Assembly: GCF_000235485.1 (NCBI RefSeq)
Contig: NZ_JH378892.1
Coordinates: forward strand, 1-35,018
Direction of reading: 5' to 3'
DNA: 35,018 nt
Origin: Streptococcus sp. oral taxon 058 str. F0407
Lineage (GTDB): Bacteria; Bacillota; Bacilli; Lactobacillales; Streptococcaceae
The notes under the pieces are model-generated. The model saw only the letters and a program-made list of their open reading frames with translations, was not told the origin of the DNA and ran no database searches. The position numbers were made by a program, and so were the translations under genes. Below are positions 23,392 through 31,801 of this stretch, one piece after another (position 1 is the first letter of the stretch; every line of letters begins with the position of its first letter).

Positions 23392-25209
23392 TTATTTTGA
23401 TTTCACAGGCTGTTCTTGAGCGGCCTTAACAGCAGCTGCTATCGTCTCTGCGTAAAGTTTAGCACCTTCTTCAATCATGTTGCTATCATTTCCAAAGTGG
23501 ACTTGGTCAGTTCCAGCCCAGATTTCAGGATGTTCCTTAGAAACCTTATTCCAGTCAGCGATGCTCACATAAGGATTCTTTTCAGCTAATTCCCGCGCAT
23601 AAGCCGCATACTGCTCCACTGATTTGTAAGTTTCCTTGCTCTTGTCACCTTCATAAGGTGTTACCAGAATCAGATGGTGACCTTTGGGGAGATTTTTAAC
23701 GATCGTATCTAAGTCATCTTTATAATTCTCTGGTCCGTTTACACCCGTTGCAATGACAACTGTTTTTAGAAGTACCTTGTTCTGACTGTTATTGAGCATG
23801 ATGTCATTGGCTTGCTTGGTTGTACGACTGATTTGCGCATTAATTTGAGCGTCAGGCAATACTTCCTGTAAAGCTGTATTGGCTCGTAAGGCTACAGAAT
23901 CTCCAATCAAGGTGGTCCCCTCAGAAATTCCAAGTCGGCTAGCCTCTGCTTGTTCAGCAAGAGTCTTTGTTTGTCCTATATTGGTCTGGGCTTGTTTAAA
24001 ACCATTCACCATCAAGTCTGTCTCAAAAGCTCCAACTTGGGGAGCCACAGCTATGATAACCAAGGTAAGCAAGGTAAGAATACCAACGCCACTAGCACTA
24101 ATTGGTTTAATATGAGGTAATCGACTAATCTTCCGTATTAAAGGATTAGTCTTACCAGCAATCAATGGCTCAATAATATAGACGGACAAGATAGCAAAGA
24201 AATAGGAAAAGATAACTGTTAAAATAACGGCGGGCAGATTACCCATCAACTGAGAAAAGATAATATAGAAAGGCCAGTGGAAGAGGTAAACCGCGTAGCT
24301 GGTATCCGCTAAAAATGTAATTATACGAGGTTCTTGTATGTCAGGAGTTTTCTCATGCAAGACACGCGCGGCAAAAATCATGGTCACAGTCGCTAAACTT
24401 GCCAGTAAGAAGCCAAATAAGTAAGCGAACAGGTAGGTAAACTTGACAAAGAAAGTCAGAAGCAACAATACCAAGAAACCTGCAGCAAACACCAGTAGAT
24501 TCTGACGAAGATCCCAGGTCCGGTCAAATTGCTTTACTAAATCGGTCGTCTGACGAACTCCCACAACCGTCGCTAAAATGCTTCCTAAAAAGAAGGGATA
24601 GACATGGGTTAAACTTGAAAAGTAGACAGACGAATAGGAGCTAGCCATGAGACTACCAATGAACATGGAGAAAAAGCTAATGATGAAAGCTCCCGTAGAA
24701 AGGAGAAAGACCATCCCTCTCAATTGACTACTAGATTTTGAGCATTTCGATAAGAACCAAACAGCCAAGCCCCAAAGGATGTAGTAGTGAACCTCAACAG
24801 CCAAACTCCAGTTGTGAACAAAGAGATGTGGAATGAACTGGGATTCATAACTGCCCCCCGTTAACATTTCATAGAAGTTGGTCATGAAACCAAGAACTCC
24901 AGCAATCTGACCGCCAATTCCAGCAACATAGTCTTGACGTACTAGGAGAGTAAAGGGCATGGTCACCAAAACCATCAAAACCACAGGTGGCACGATACGA
25001 TAAAACCGTCTCTTAAAAAAGCCCAGCAAATCAATCTGGCTTTTCTTTCCAAACTCTTCTAAGAGAAGAGAGGTAATCAAGAATCCTGAAAATGTGAAAA
25101 AGACATCTACTCCAAAGAACCCTCCAGGAAAGATGGTCTGAAAGAAGTGGTACAAGAGCACCAGTAGTAAACCTGTAATCCTAATCAAGGAAAACCATTT
25201 AATGCGCAT
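23392..25209 (-). CDS. oatA: Peptidoglycan O-acetyltransferase OatA (Adr)
   Basis: A 605-residue two-domain enzyme that adds acetyl groups to the C6 hydroxyl of MurNAc, giving resistance to lysozyme and affecting autolysis. The N-terminal acyltransferase-3 domain (about 5-390) has many membrane spans and the HNWSLAVEVHYY motif (132-143). The extracellular SGNH domain (about 425-600) has S438 in IGDSVA, N491 in GVNGPENY and D568/H571 in TDQVHFG. These numbers coincide with the catalytic triad published for the pneumococcal protein, as I recall it. A GGAAG site is 11 bases before the ATG. The gene lies between terminators and is probably transcribed alone. Confidence 0.95.
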   Translation of the reverse strand: MRIKWFSLIRITGLLLVLLYHFFQTIFPGGFFGVDVFFTFSGFLITSLLLEEFGKKSQIDLLGFFKRRFYRIVPPVVLMVLVTMPFTLLVRQDYVAGIGGQIAGVLGFMTNFYEMLTGGSYESQFIPHLFVHNWSLAVEVHYYILWGLAVWFLSKCSKSSSQLRGMVFLLSTGAFIISFFSMFIGSLMASSYSSVYFSSLTHVYPFFLGSILATVVGVRQTTDLVKQFDRTWDLRQNLLVFAAGFLVLLLLTFFVKFTYLFAYLFGFLLASLATVTMIFAARVLHEKTPDIQEPRIITFLADTSYAVYLFHWPFYIIFSQLMGNLPAVILTVIFSYFFAILSVYIIEPLIAGKTNPLIRKISRLPHIKPISASGVGILTLLTLVIIAVAPQVGAFETDLMVNGFKQAQTNIGQTKTLAEQAEASRLGISEGTTLIGDSVALRANTALQEVLPDAQINAQISRTTKQANDIMLNNSQNKVLLKTVVIATGVNGPENYKDDLDTIVKNLPKGHHLILVTPYEGDKSKETYKSVEQYAAYARELAEKNPYVSIADWNKVSKEHPEIWAGTDQVHFGNDSNMIEEGAKLYAETIAAAVKAAQEQPVKSK

Positions 25210-25260
25210 ACGAGTTTATTCTTCCTTTCGTTATACACTTTATTCTATCAAAAAAAGAAG

Positions 25261-25290
25261 AAAAATCCTACGAGAAAACGTAGGATTTTT
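25261..25290. terminator. Terminator between tgt and oatA
   Basis: AAAAATCCTACG and CGTAGGATTTTT form a perfect 12-bp stem around a 6-base loop, followed on the minus strand by a T-rich run. It ends tgt transcription. Confidence 0.9.
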
Positions 25291-25309
25291 AGCTTACATA
25301 AATTCCATT

Positions 25310-26455
<1,146 letters not shown>

Positions 26456-26553
26456 CTACCTCCGAAGCTGGGAAAGACAGTCCCAGTTCATACTTTGTGC
26501 CCAAAGGCATACTGTATGATTTTATCAAAAAAACCAGGAACTGTCACGAACTA

Positions 26554-26562
26554 TGGTATAAT
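26554..26562 (+). promoter_or_regulatory. Extended -10 promoter of the DUF975 gene
   Basis: TGGTATAAT, a consensus extended -10 (hexamer 26557-26562). The ATG is only 6 bases further (26569), so the mRNA would start at or beside the ATG. No -35 is apparent. Confidence 0.65.
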
Positions 26563-26568
26563 GAGAGA

Positions 26569-27426
26569 ATGAAATACCCAAAAATTGATTTAAAAACTAT
26601 TCGTCTGCAGACTAGGCAATTTCAGGCTGAAAATCCCCGCCTCCTTCTGGTTTATCTCCTCCCTAGTATGCTGGTCATCCTGTCAGGCTTTCTCAACCCC
26701 TTGGCTCGTCTCCAAGAAAGTGTTTTAGAGCAATCCTTTTTCAGCATGCTGGCACAAGTGCTCCAAGCCTATCTCTTCCCGCTAGTGGTTTCTTTTATGA
26801 GCGCTATTTTTCTAGCAGGTGCTGCCTTTGCGACACTCAGACTCCTCAAGGATCCTGATACGGAACTCTCAGTAAAATCTAGTCTGGTCCTCTTTGCTGA
26901 AGAGCGCTTCTCACAAACCTTCCTGACCCTCCTCCTCAAACGCTTCTACCTCTTTTTATGGAGCATTCCAAACTTAGTAGGCATTTATTTCCTTTTTTAT
27001 AGCAATCTCTTGGCCCAGAGATTCGTTGCTCTACATCCTGAATTTCCCAAACTGGACCTCTCATCAGTTGAAACGGAGCAATTCCTTATGACCTTTGGAC
27101 TCTACTTTTTCGCTAGCCTCATTTTGATGATTGTGGGCAATCTCCTCTACATCCCGCAACATTACGCCTACTCGCAGGTCGAATTTCTTCTCTGCGACAC
27201 TCTGGATTTAGGACAGGCTAACCCCCGTCAAATCCTGAAAACCAGCCGTTTCTTGATGAAAGGCTATAAATTCCAACGCTTTGTCCTCGACTTACAACTA
27301 CTCCCTTGGTACTTCCTCAACTGGATCACCTTTGGAATTGCTAGCTTTTCAATCCTTCCCTATATCCAAAACAATCACATCTTCTTTTACAGAGCCCTAC
27401 TAGCCCGTAAACGTCGAAATGGATAA
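26569..27426 (+). CDS. DUF975 family integral membrane protein
   Basis: A 285-residue polytopic membrane protein of unknown function. About six hydrophobic segments can be seen (near residues 24-42, 60-85, 122-142, 170-195 and at least one near 250-270). A TLDLGQANPRQILKTSRFLMKGYK segment before the last spans is typical of DUF975. The start is the ATG of MKYPKIDLKTIRL. The frame is open 44 codons further upstream, but that part overlaps the tgt 5' end and its promoter and looks non-coding. There is no convincing Shine-Dalgarno. The gene is monocistronic and convergent with the DUF1304 gene. Confidence 0.85.
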   Translation: MKYPKIDLKTIRLQTRQFQAENPRLLLVYLLPSMLVILSGFLNPLARLQESVLEQSFFSMLAQVLQAYLFPLVVSFMSAIFLAGAAFATLRLLKDPDTELSVKSSLVLFAEERFSQTFLTLLLKRFYLFLWSIPNLVGIYFLFYSNLLAQRFVALHPEFPKLDLSSVETEQFLMTFGLYFFASLILMIVGNLLYIPQHYAYSQVEFLLCDTLDLGQANPRQILKTSRFLMKGYKFQRFVLDLQLLPWYFLNWITFGIASFSILPYIQNNHIFFYRALLARKRRNG

Positions 27427-27435
27427 GAGCATACA

Positions 27436-27465
27436 AAAACCAGCGTCCTGAAAGACGCTGGTTTT
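27436..27465. terminator. Bidirectional terminator between convergent genes
   Basis: AAAACCAGCGTC and GACGCTGGTTTT form a perfect 12-bp stem around CTGAAA, with A- and T-runs outside. It fills the 40-base gap between the DUF975 and DUF1304 genes. Confidence 0.9.
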
Positions 27466-27466
27466 C

Positions 27467-27829
27467 TTATTTCAAAAGCAACATACTCAGCAGAGTCAAA
27501 ATAGCGGGTCCACCTTGCTTCAGAATAATCTTCTTGTCTGCTGTCAGAGAACCGTAGGTCGCTGCACCAAGCACAAATAAAACAAAGATAGTCACAATTT
27601 CCAAACTTTGTGAGAAATAAATCCCATACAAGAGAAAGACACCTATCAAGGCATTATAAATCCCTTGATTCTTGAAAAGAGAGATCACTGATGGCCTTCC
27701 TAGTTCTTCTTTATCCATATGAAAGACTCGGCTGGTAGTATCTGATTGCGTAGCCACACTTTCCAAATAAAAAATGTAAAAATGCTCTAAAGCAACGATA
27801 GTTGCTAAAACAATTGTAAAAATAGACAT
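27467..27829 (-). CDS. DUF1304 family small membrane protein
   Basis: A 120-residue protein with four predicted membrane segments (about 3-22, 55-70, 72-92 and 100-118) and the family motif ALEHFYIFYLES. DUF1304 proteins are widespread and often sit beside MarR regulators; their function is unknown, with small-molecule efflux sometimes suggested. AAGGAG lies upstream. It starts 10 bases after marR ends and is surely cotranscribed with it. Confidence 0.85.
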   Translation of the reverse strand: MSIFTIVLATIVALEHFYIFYLESVATQSDTTSRVFHMDKEELGRPSVISLFKNQGIYNALIGVFLLYGIYFSQSLEIVTIFVLFVLGAATYGSLTADKKIILKQGGPAILTLLSMLLLK

Positions 27830-27839
27830 ATTCTTCTCC

Positions 27840-28268
27840 TTAAATTTCTATCTCTTCTAAGCCAGATATCAACTTTTCTAACAAGCGACTAAACTCTTCT
27901 CGCTCTCCTTTTGTAAGTACACTCTCCATCTGACTCTTTACCTTTATATGTTGTTTGGGAGAGTTGGTTATTAGTTCTTCTCTCGCGAAGTCTGTCACTT
28001 CCACCAAAATCTCCCTCTGGTTTTCAGGATTCCGACGTCGATTAACCAAACCTTCCTTTTCCAAAATTTTAAAGTGCCGTGTCAAGGCAGCCTGATCAAT
28101 CTTCAATCTCTCCTGAACTGCTATTTGATTACACGGTGACTGATCGATTAAGAAACATAAGATTTGATAACGAGTCAGACTAATTCCTAATTGGCGTTCG
28201 AATAATTGTGTCATAGACTGATCTGCCAACCGTAGTCGATACAGTAAATCTTGGATTGCTACCATCAT
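27840..28268 (-). CDS. MarR-family transcriptional regulator
   Basis: A 142-residue winged-helix regulator. The DNA-binding part (about 30-100) has QIAVQERLKIDQAALTRHFKILEKEGLVNRR as recognition region and wing. The helices at both ends form the dimer interface. Two adjacent ATGs are possible starts. The promoter region carries two similar palindromes, suggesting autorepression and control of the DUF1304 gene behind it. The ligand is unknown. Confidence 0.92.
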   Translation of the reverse strand: MMVAIQDLLYRLRLADQSMTQLFERQLGISLTRYQILCFLIDQSPCNQIAVQERLKIDQAALTRHFKILEKEGLVNRRRNPENQREILVEVTDFAREELITNSPKQHIKVKSQMESVLTKGEREEFSRLLEKLISGLEEIEI

Positions 28269-28283
28269 TCTCTCCTAACATAT

Positions 28284-28310
28284 TTGATTTATCAACTATT
28301 GACTTATCAA
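28284..28310. promoter_or_regulatory. Paired palindromic operators upstream of marR
   Basis: TTGATTTATCAA (28284-28295) and TTGACTTATCAA (28299-28310), with centres 15 bases apart, lie at and just after the predicted transcription start. They are likely binding sites for the MarR protein encoded here. Confidence 0.65.
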
Positions 28311-28338
28311 GTATAATATAAGCCCAAAAATAAATCAA
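28310..28338 (-). promoter_or_regulatory. Sigma-A promoter of marR-DUF1304
   Basis: Minus strand: -35 TTGATT (28333-28338), 17-base spacer, -10 TATACT (28310-28315). One operator directly abuts the -10. Confidence 0.7.
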
Positions 28339-28413
28339 GTAATATGCTTACATTCTCTTGAAATATTGCTCACTTCCTCATATTTATCCCTTTTATCCTG
28401 AAGGAAGACACAC

Positions 28414-28449
28414 AAAAAAGAAGCGGGAACTCAATCAGTTCCCAACTTC
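28414..28449 (-). terminator. Intrinsic terminator of the LysM gene
   Basis: Minus strand: GGGAACT pairs with AGTTCCC, extended by GAAG/CTTC across a small internal loop, then TTTTTTG. Confidence 0.85.
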
Positions 28450-28460
28450 CATTTTAATGA

Positions 28461-29672
28461 TTAGTTCATTGAAACGTGAACGTGGTCATAGTGGTTTTCG
28501 GTCACATTTCCACGGTCTGGCATTGGATTCCACGTGTAGGCTGGTCCATATTTACTATCATATGGAGCGTAGAAACGTTGTTTCCAAATGATATAGTTGA
28601 TACCACGGCTAGCCATATTTTTGACTGCATATTCTGCAATTTGATCTCCGAGTGCTGAACTCACTGGAACCATAAAGTCGATGGCCAAACCTTTTCCATG
28701 GTCACCACTGTCACCAGGACGGTAGCCACTAAAGGATGTGATGCCAAACAAGTTGGCGATTTCTTCTTTAAAGGCTGCAGTTTGTGGTTGAAGACCAGCA
28801 TTCTCAGACTTAGCTACAGCAAGTCCTGCATAGTCAGGAGCCGCTGGAGCTGAATAAGTTTTTGAAGGAGTTTGGCTTTGCTCTGCTTGATAAGTCGAAG
28901 TTGCAGTGTCAGAAGTTGCTGTTGTTGCTGCTGTTTCTTCTGTTGCACTTGTTCCTCTTGTATCAGCAGGCGTTTCTGTTACTGATGCAGCTGCTACTGA
29001 TGTTTCCGCCGAAGTCGTCGCTTCCGTTGCTTCGGTAGCTGAAGTCTCTGCTTGAGGAGCTTCTTCAACTGGACTAGTTGTTTCTGCCACCGGTGCTGCC
29101 GCTGGAGTGGTTTCTGCTGTTTCTTCTACCTCAGGTGCTTCTATAGATGGTGTCTCTTCAGTAGTGGTCACTGTCTCAGAAACTTCTGAACTTGGCGCTA
29201 CTTCTGTTGGTTTTTCAGTCTCTGTTGCACTTGGCACCTCCTCAATTGGTTGAGAAAGATCTTCCACTTGAACAGTCTCTTCATCAACTGTTACTTGGTT
29301 GGTCGTCAAATCAGCTGTCGCAGTCGTCACTTCTTCACTAGAATCTGCTTGAGGAGTTTGGATTTCAACTTCCGTCACCTCTTCTGCCTCATTGACAGTT
29401 GTAGTGAGGACAGTATCTGGGAAAATCAAGTCCATATTGGTGATCTTGTTCAAATTAGCAAGAACTGTCACATCTACTCCCAAAGCTTCTGCAATGGTGC
29501 TCAGAGTATCACCATACTGAACTGTATAGCTGTTTTTGTTCTCGTTTTTCGTCACGTCATTTTGGATTTGCTCAACGGTACGCGCTGTCCAAGCAATTTC
29601 TTCCGCTTGAGTTGCCAATGCTGGCGCAAAAGACAAGGCTACTGTTGAGGCTAATAATATTCTTTTCTTCAT
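28461..29672 (-). CDS. Secreted LysM protein with C-terminal ARB-07466-like domain
   Basis: A 403-residue exported protein. It has a signal peptide (about 1-23, cleaved near TQAEE) and one LysM domain for peptidoglycan binding (about 49-92, YTVQYGDTLSTIAEALGV). A long Thr/Ala/Glu/Ser-rich spacer (about 93-275) is followed by a globular C-terminal domain (about 280-403). The latter has HGKGLAID (HX6D) and HYDHVHV, the spacing of zinc ligands in M15-type peptidases, so hydrolase activity is possible but unproven. It resembles the pneumococcal VicRK-regulated LysM surface protein (Spr1875, from memory). The frame is intact. An extended -10 (TGTTATGAT) lies upstream. Confidence 0.85.
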   Translation of the reverse strand: MKKRILLASTVALSFAPALATQAEEIAWTARTVEQIQNDVTKNENKNSYTVQYGDTLSTIAEALGVDVTVLANLNKITNMDLIFPDTVLTTTVNEAEEVTEVEIQTPQADSSEEVTTATADLTTNQVTVDEETVQVEDLSQPIEEVPSATETEKPTEVAPSSEVSETVTTTEETPSIEAPEVEETAETTPAAAPVAETTSPVEEAPQAETSATEATEATTSAETSVAAASVTETPADTRGTSATEETAATTATSDTATSTYQAEQSQTPSKTYSAPAAPDYAGLAVAKSENAGLQPQTAAFKEEIANLFGITSFSGYRPGDSGDHGKGLAIDFMVPVSSALGDQIAEYAVKNMASRGINYIIWKQRFYAPYDSKYGPAYTWNPMPDRGNVTENHYDHVHVSMN

Positions 29673-29723
29673 TCTTTCACATTCCTTTCAAATGAGTACC
29701 TGTCTATCATAACACAAAAAAAG

Positions 29724-29747
29724 TAGAAAAAAAGCCCTCTCGGGCCT
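29724..29747 (-). terminator. Terminator of the MATE-HAD unit
   Basis: Minus strand: AGGCCC pairs with GGGCTT around a GAGA tetraloop, followed by TTTTTC. It lies about 90 bases past the HAD stop and just before the LysM promoter. Confidence 0.85.
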
Positions 29748-29773
29748 ATTTAACAGAACTGTCCATTCCTTGT

Positions 29774-29803
29774 AACAAACTAGATCAGTTGAAATAGTTT
29801 GTT
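29774..29803. repeat. Inverted repeat between the HAD and LysM genes
   Basis: AACAAACTA (29774-29782) is perfectly repeated inverted as TAGTTTGTT (29795-29803), with a 12-base loop and no T-run. A shorter TGTCA...TGACA pair lies beside it (about 29820-29835). The role is unknown. Confidence 0.5.
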
Positions 29804-29834
29804 AGCCTTCTGTCATAAAACTGACACAATCTTT

Positions 29835-30458
29835 TTATTGCTCATCCTCAAAAATGTAGGGAATATCTGCCAATGCTTGAATCCTCTGATTCCCTTCATA
29901 AGATGACTCTAAAAAGTTAATGCTTTGAATTCCGCTATTCTGGGCAAATTCCACATCCAAAGTCCGATCCCCTATATAATAGGTAGTCCTAGGATCCAAC
30001 TCATATTTGTCTAGCAAATGTGTCGCTACCTCTGGACTGGGTTTGCGCGCAAAACCACTCTGATTAGTTAGAATTTCTGTGAAATAACATTCCAAACCCA
30101 AGTTTCTTAGAATGGTAAAGGCATTGTCTCCTTTATGGGTATAAACAAACTGCAGAATTCCTGCTTGGTCTGCCCAAGTCAACACTTCACGCGCACCTGG
30201 CATCAAAACCACCTGGGCATTCTTCTCAGCCAGACTCTGGGCACGCACCTGATTAAGCGCTTTCGCATCCAAATTTCGCTCTTCTGCCACCTGCTCCAGC
30301 AAATCCTGCACCGAATACTTGAGGATAAAGTCTCTCACTTTCTCCTTATCATAAGGAATAGAAAACTGACCAAAGGTTTCCTCAATCCCTGACAAAATCG
30401 CTTCGTAAGAGTCCAATAAGGTCCCATCTAAATCCCAAATAAAAGCTGTTTTTTGCAT
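29835..30458 (-). CDS. HAD-superfamily hydrolase, phosphoglycolate-phosphatase-like
   Basis: A 207-residue HAD phosphatase. Motif I is D9-L-D11-GTLLDS, with a cap domain of helices (about 18-80). Motif II is near VYTHKG, the motif III lysine is in ARKPSPE and motif IV is YIGDRTLDVEFA. It probably dephosphorylates a small sugar or glycolate phosphate; the exact substrate cannot be read. It starts 3 bases after the MATE gene ends, so the two are cotranscribed. Confidence 0.88.
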   Translation of the reverse strand: MQKTAFIWDLDGTLLDSYEAILSGIEETFGQFSIPYDKEKVRDFILKYSVQDLLEQVAEERNLDAKALNQVRAQSLAEKNAQVVLMPGAREVLTWADQAGILQFVYTHKGDNAFTILRNLGLECYFTEILTNQSGFARKPSPEVATHLLDKYELDPRTTYYIGDRTLDVEFAQNSGIQSINFLESSYEGNQRIQALADIPYIFEDEQ

Positions 30459-30461
30459 TTC

Positions 30462-31742
30462 CTATCCTTTCAAGCTCATATAACGCTGGTATCGGTAGCG
30501 TAGAAATAACCAACGAAAACCATTATCCAAAAGGGTTCCCGCCCAAATACCTGGCAAGCCCCAACCAAGCACAATTCCCATCAGATAGGCTGTCCCAATG
30601 CGGATACACCACATCCCAATACTTGTCGCATAAAAGGGGAGACGAGCATTCCCCAACCCCTGCCAAACTGCCGTATAAATCACTGTCCCTATCGCCATAG
30701 GAGTCCCTAGTAGTGAGAAAAGCGCCACCAAAACACTAGCTTCAACCGCTACAGGATTCGTCGTAAAGAGATGTGTCAACGGTATTCCCAAGGCATAGAT
30801 GCCAAGTGTCAAGGGCAACATAAGGACGAAAGAAATCCAAAAGGTTTGCTTGCTTACCTCGTTTACTCTTTTCCAGTTATTCTCTCCAACTGCTCGAGCC
30901 ACCAGCATGACCGTTGCCGTAGCGACGCCAAAGGCAGGCATATAGTTAAACTGAGTCAAGACTTCTCCGACTGCATTTCCCGCTACTGCCTCCGTCCCAA
31001 AAGAAACAACCAAGGCAATGATGACGACATCTCCAGCCCGCATCATGAGACGTTCTCCTGCTGCCGGTATAGCCAAAGTCAACAAATCCTTATCTAAACC
31101 AAAAGACGGCTTCTCACAAGGCAGTTTTAATTGCGACCATAAAATTACAAGACCAACCAAGCGAGACAGAATAGTCCCCCATGCAACACCAGCTATCCCC
31201 ATATCAAGAACAAAAATAGCTAGACTCGAAAAGAGAATATTCAAGGCATTGGATAAAAAACTAACATAGAGGGGTAGACGCGGATTATGCGTTGCACGAA
31301 TCAAGGCTCCCAAACTGGTCATCAAGCCCAAAAGAACAATCGAACCACCCACTAAAGAAAGGTAGAGTCCTCCACTTTCGGCCACAGCCTGCTCAGTCCC
31401 CAAAAGTCCTATCATCTCTTGCCCAGCAAAGATAGACAAGGCCCCTAAAAGCAAACTCAGTAGCAAGGTAATCTTCAACGCCTCAGTCACATGATAAGCT
31501 AATTTCGACTGATCTTTCTGCCCCATGCTTTTTGAAATAACACTAGAAATAGCAGCTCCCAGAGCGATGAAAATCGCTTGGTAAATCGTGATAATATTGC
31601 TAGCCACTGAAACACCCGAAATAGCGATCAAACCCAAGTGGGCGACCAAGTAGCTGTCCACCATCCCCATGAGCATCTGCAAAAAGTTTTCGCCAATAGC
31701 GGGCAATGCAATATTAAGAATGTCTTTATTTTTCCTAAACAA
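30462..31742 (-). CDS. MATE-family efflux transporter
   Basis: A 426-residue integral membrane protein with about twelve hydrophobic segments in two homologous halves. MATE signatures are visible (ALPAIGENFLQMLMGMVDSYLVA at the start, AIPAAGERLMMRAGDVVI opening the second half). It probably exports drugs or metabolites using an ion gradient; the substrate is unknown. The start codon is TTG (31740-31742), with AGGAGG five bases upstream and no alternative ATG nearby. It precedes the HAD gene by 3 bases and follows the thrC terminator by only 15 bases. Confidence 0.92.
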   Translation of the reverse strand: MFRKNKDILNIALPAIGENFLQMLMGMVDSYLVAHLGLIAISGVSVASNIITIYQAIFIALGAAISSVISKSMGQKDQSKLAYHVTEALKITLLLSLLLGALSIFAGQEMIGLLGTEQAVAESGGLYLSLVGGSIVLLGLMTSLGALIRATHNPRLPLYVSFLSNALNILFSSLAIFVLDMGIAGVAWGTILSRLVGLVILWSQLKLPCEKPSFGLDKDLLTLAIPAAGERLMMRAGDVVIIALVVSFGTEAVAGNAVGEVLTQFNYMPAFGVATATVMLVARAVGENNWKRVNEVSKQTFWISFVLMLPLTLGIYALGIPLTHLFTTNPVAVEASVLVALFSLLGTPMAIGTVIYTAVWQGLGNARLPFYATSIGMWCIRIGTAYLMGIVLGWGLPGIWAGTLLDNGFRWLFLRYRYQRYMSLKG

Positions 31743-31757
31743 TCTGTCCTCCTGATG

Positions 31758-31789
31758 AAAAGAAACTCAGTTGTTTCCCAACCGAGTTT
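31758..31789 (-). terminator. Intrinsic terminator of thrC
   Basis: Minus strand: AAACTCGGTTG pairs with CAACTGAGTTT (11 bp, one G-U) around GGAAA, followed by CTTTTC. There is little room for a promoter before the MATE gene, so the terminator may be partial. Confidence 0.75.
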
Positions 31790-31801
31790 ACTTCCTCTGT
31801 C

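Noticed and set aside
28461..29672. Repeat array in the LysM linker
   Set aside because: The Thr/Ala/Glu/Ser-rich region is low complexity, but I see no exact repeat unit at the DNA level.
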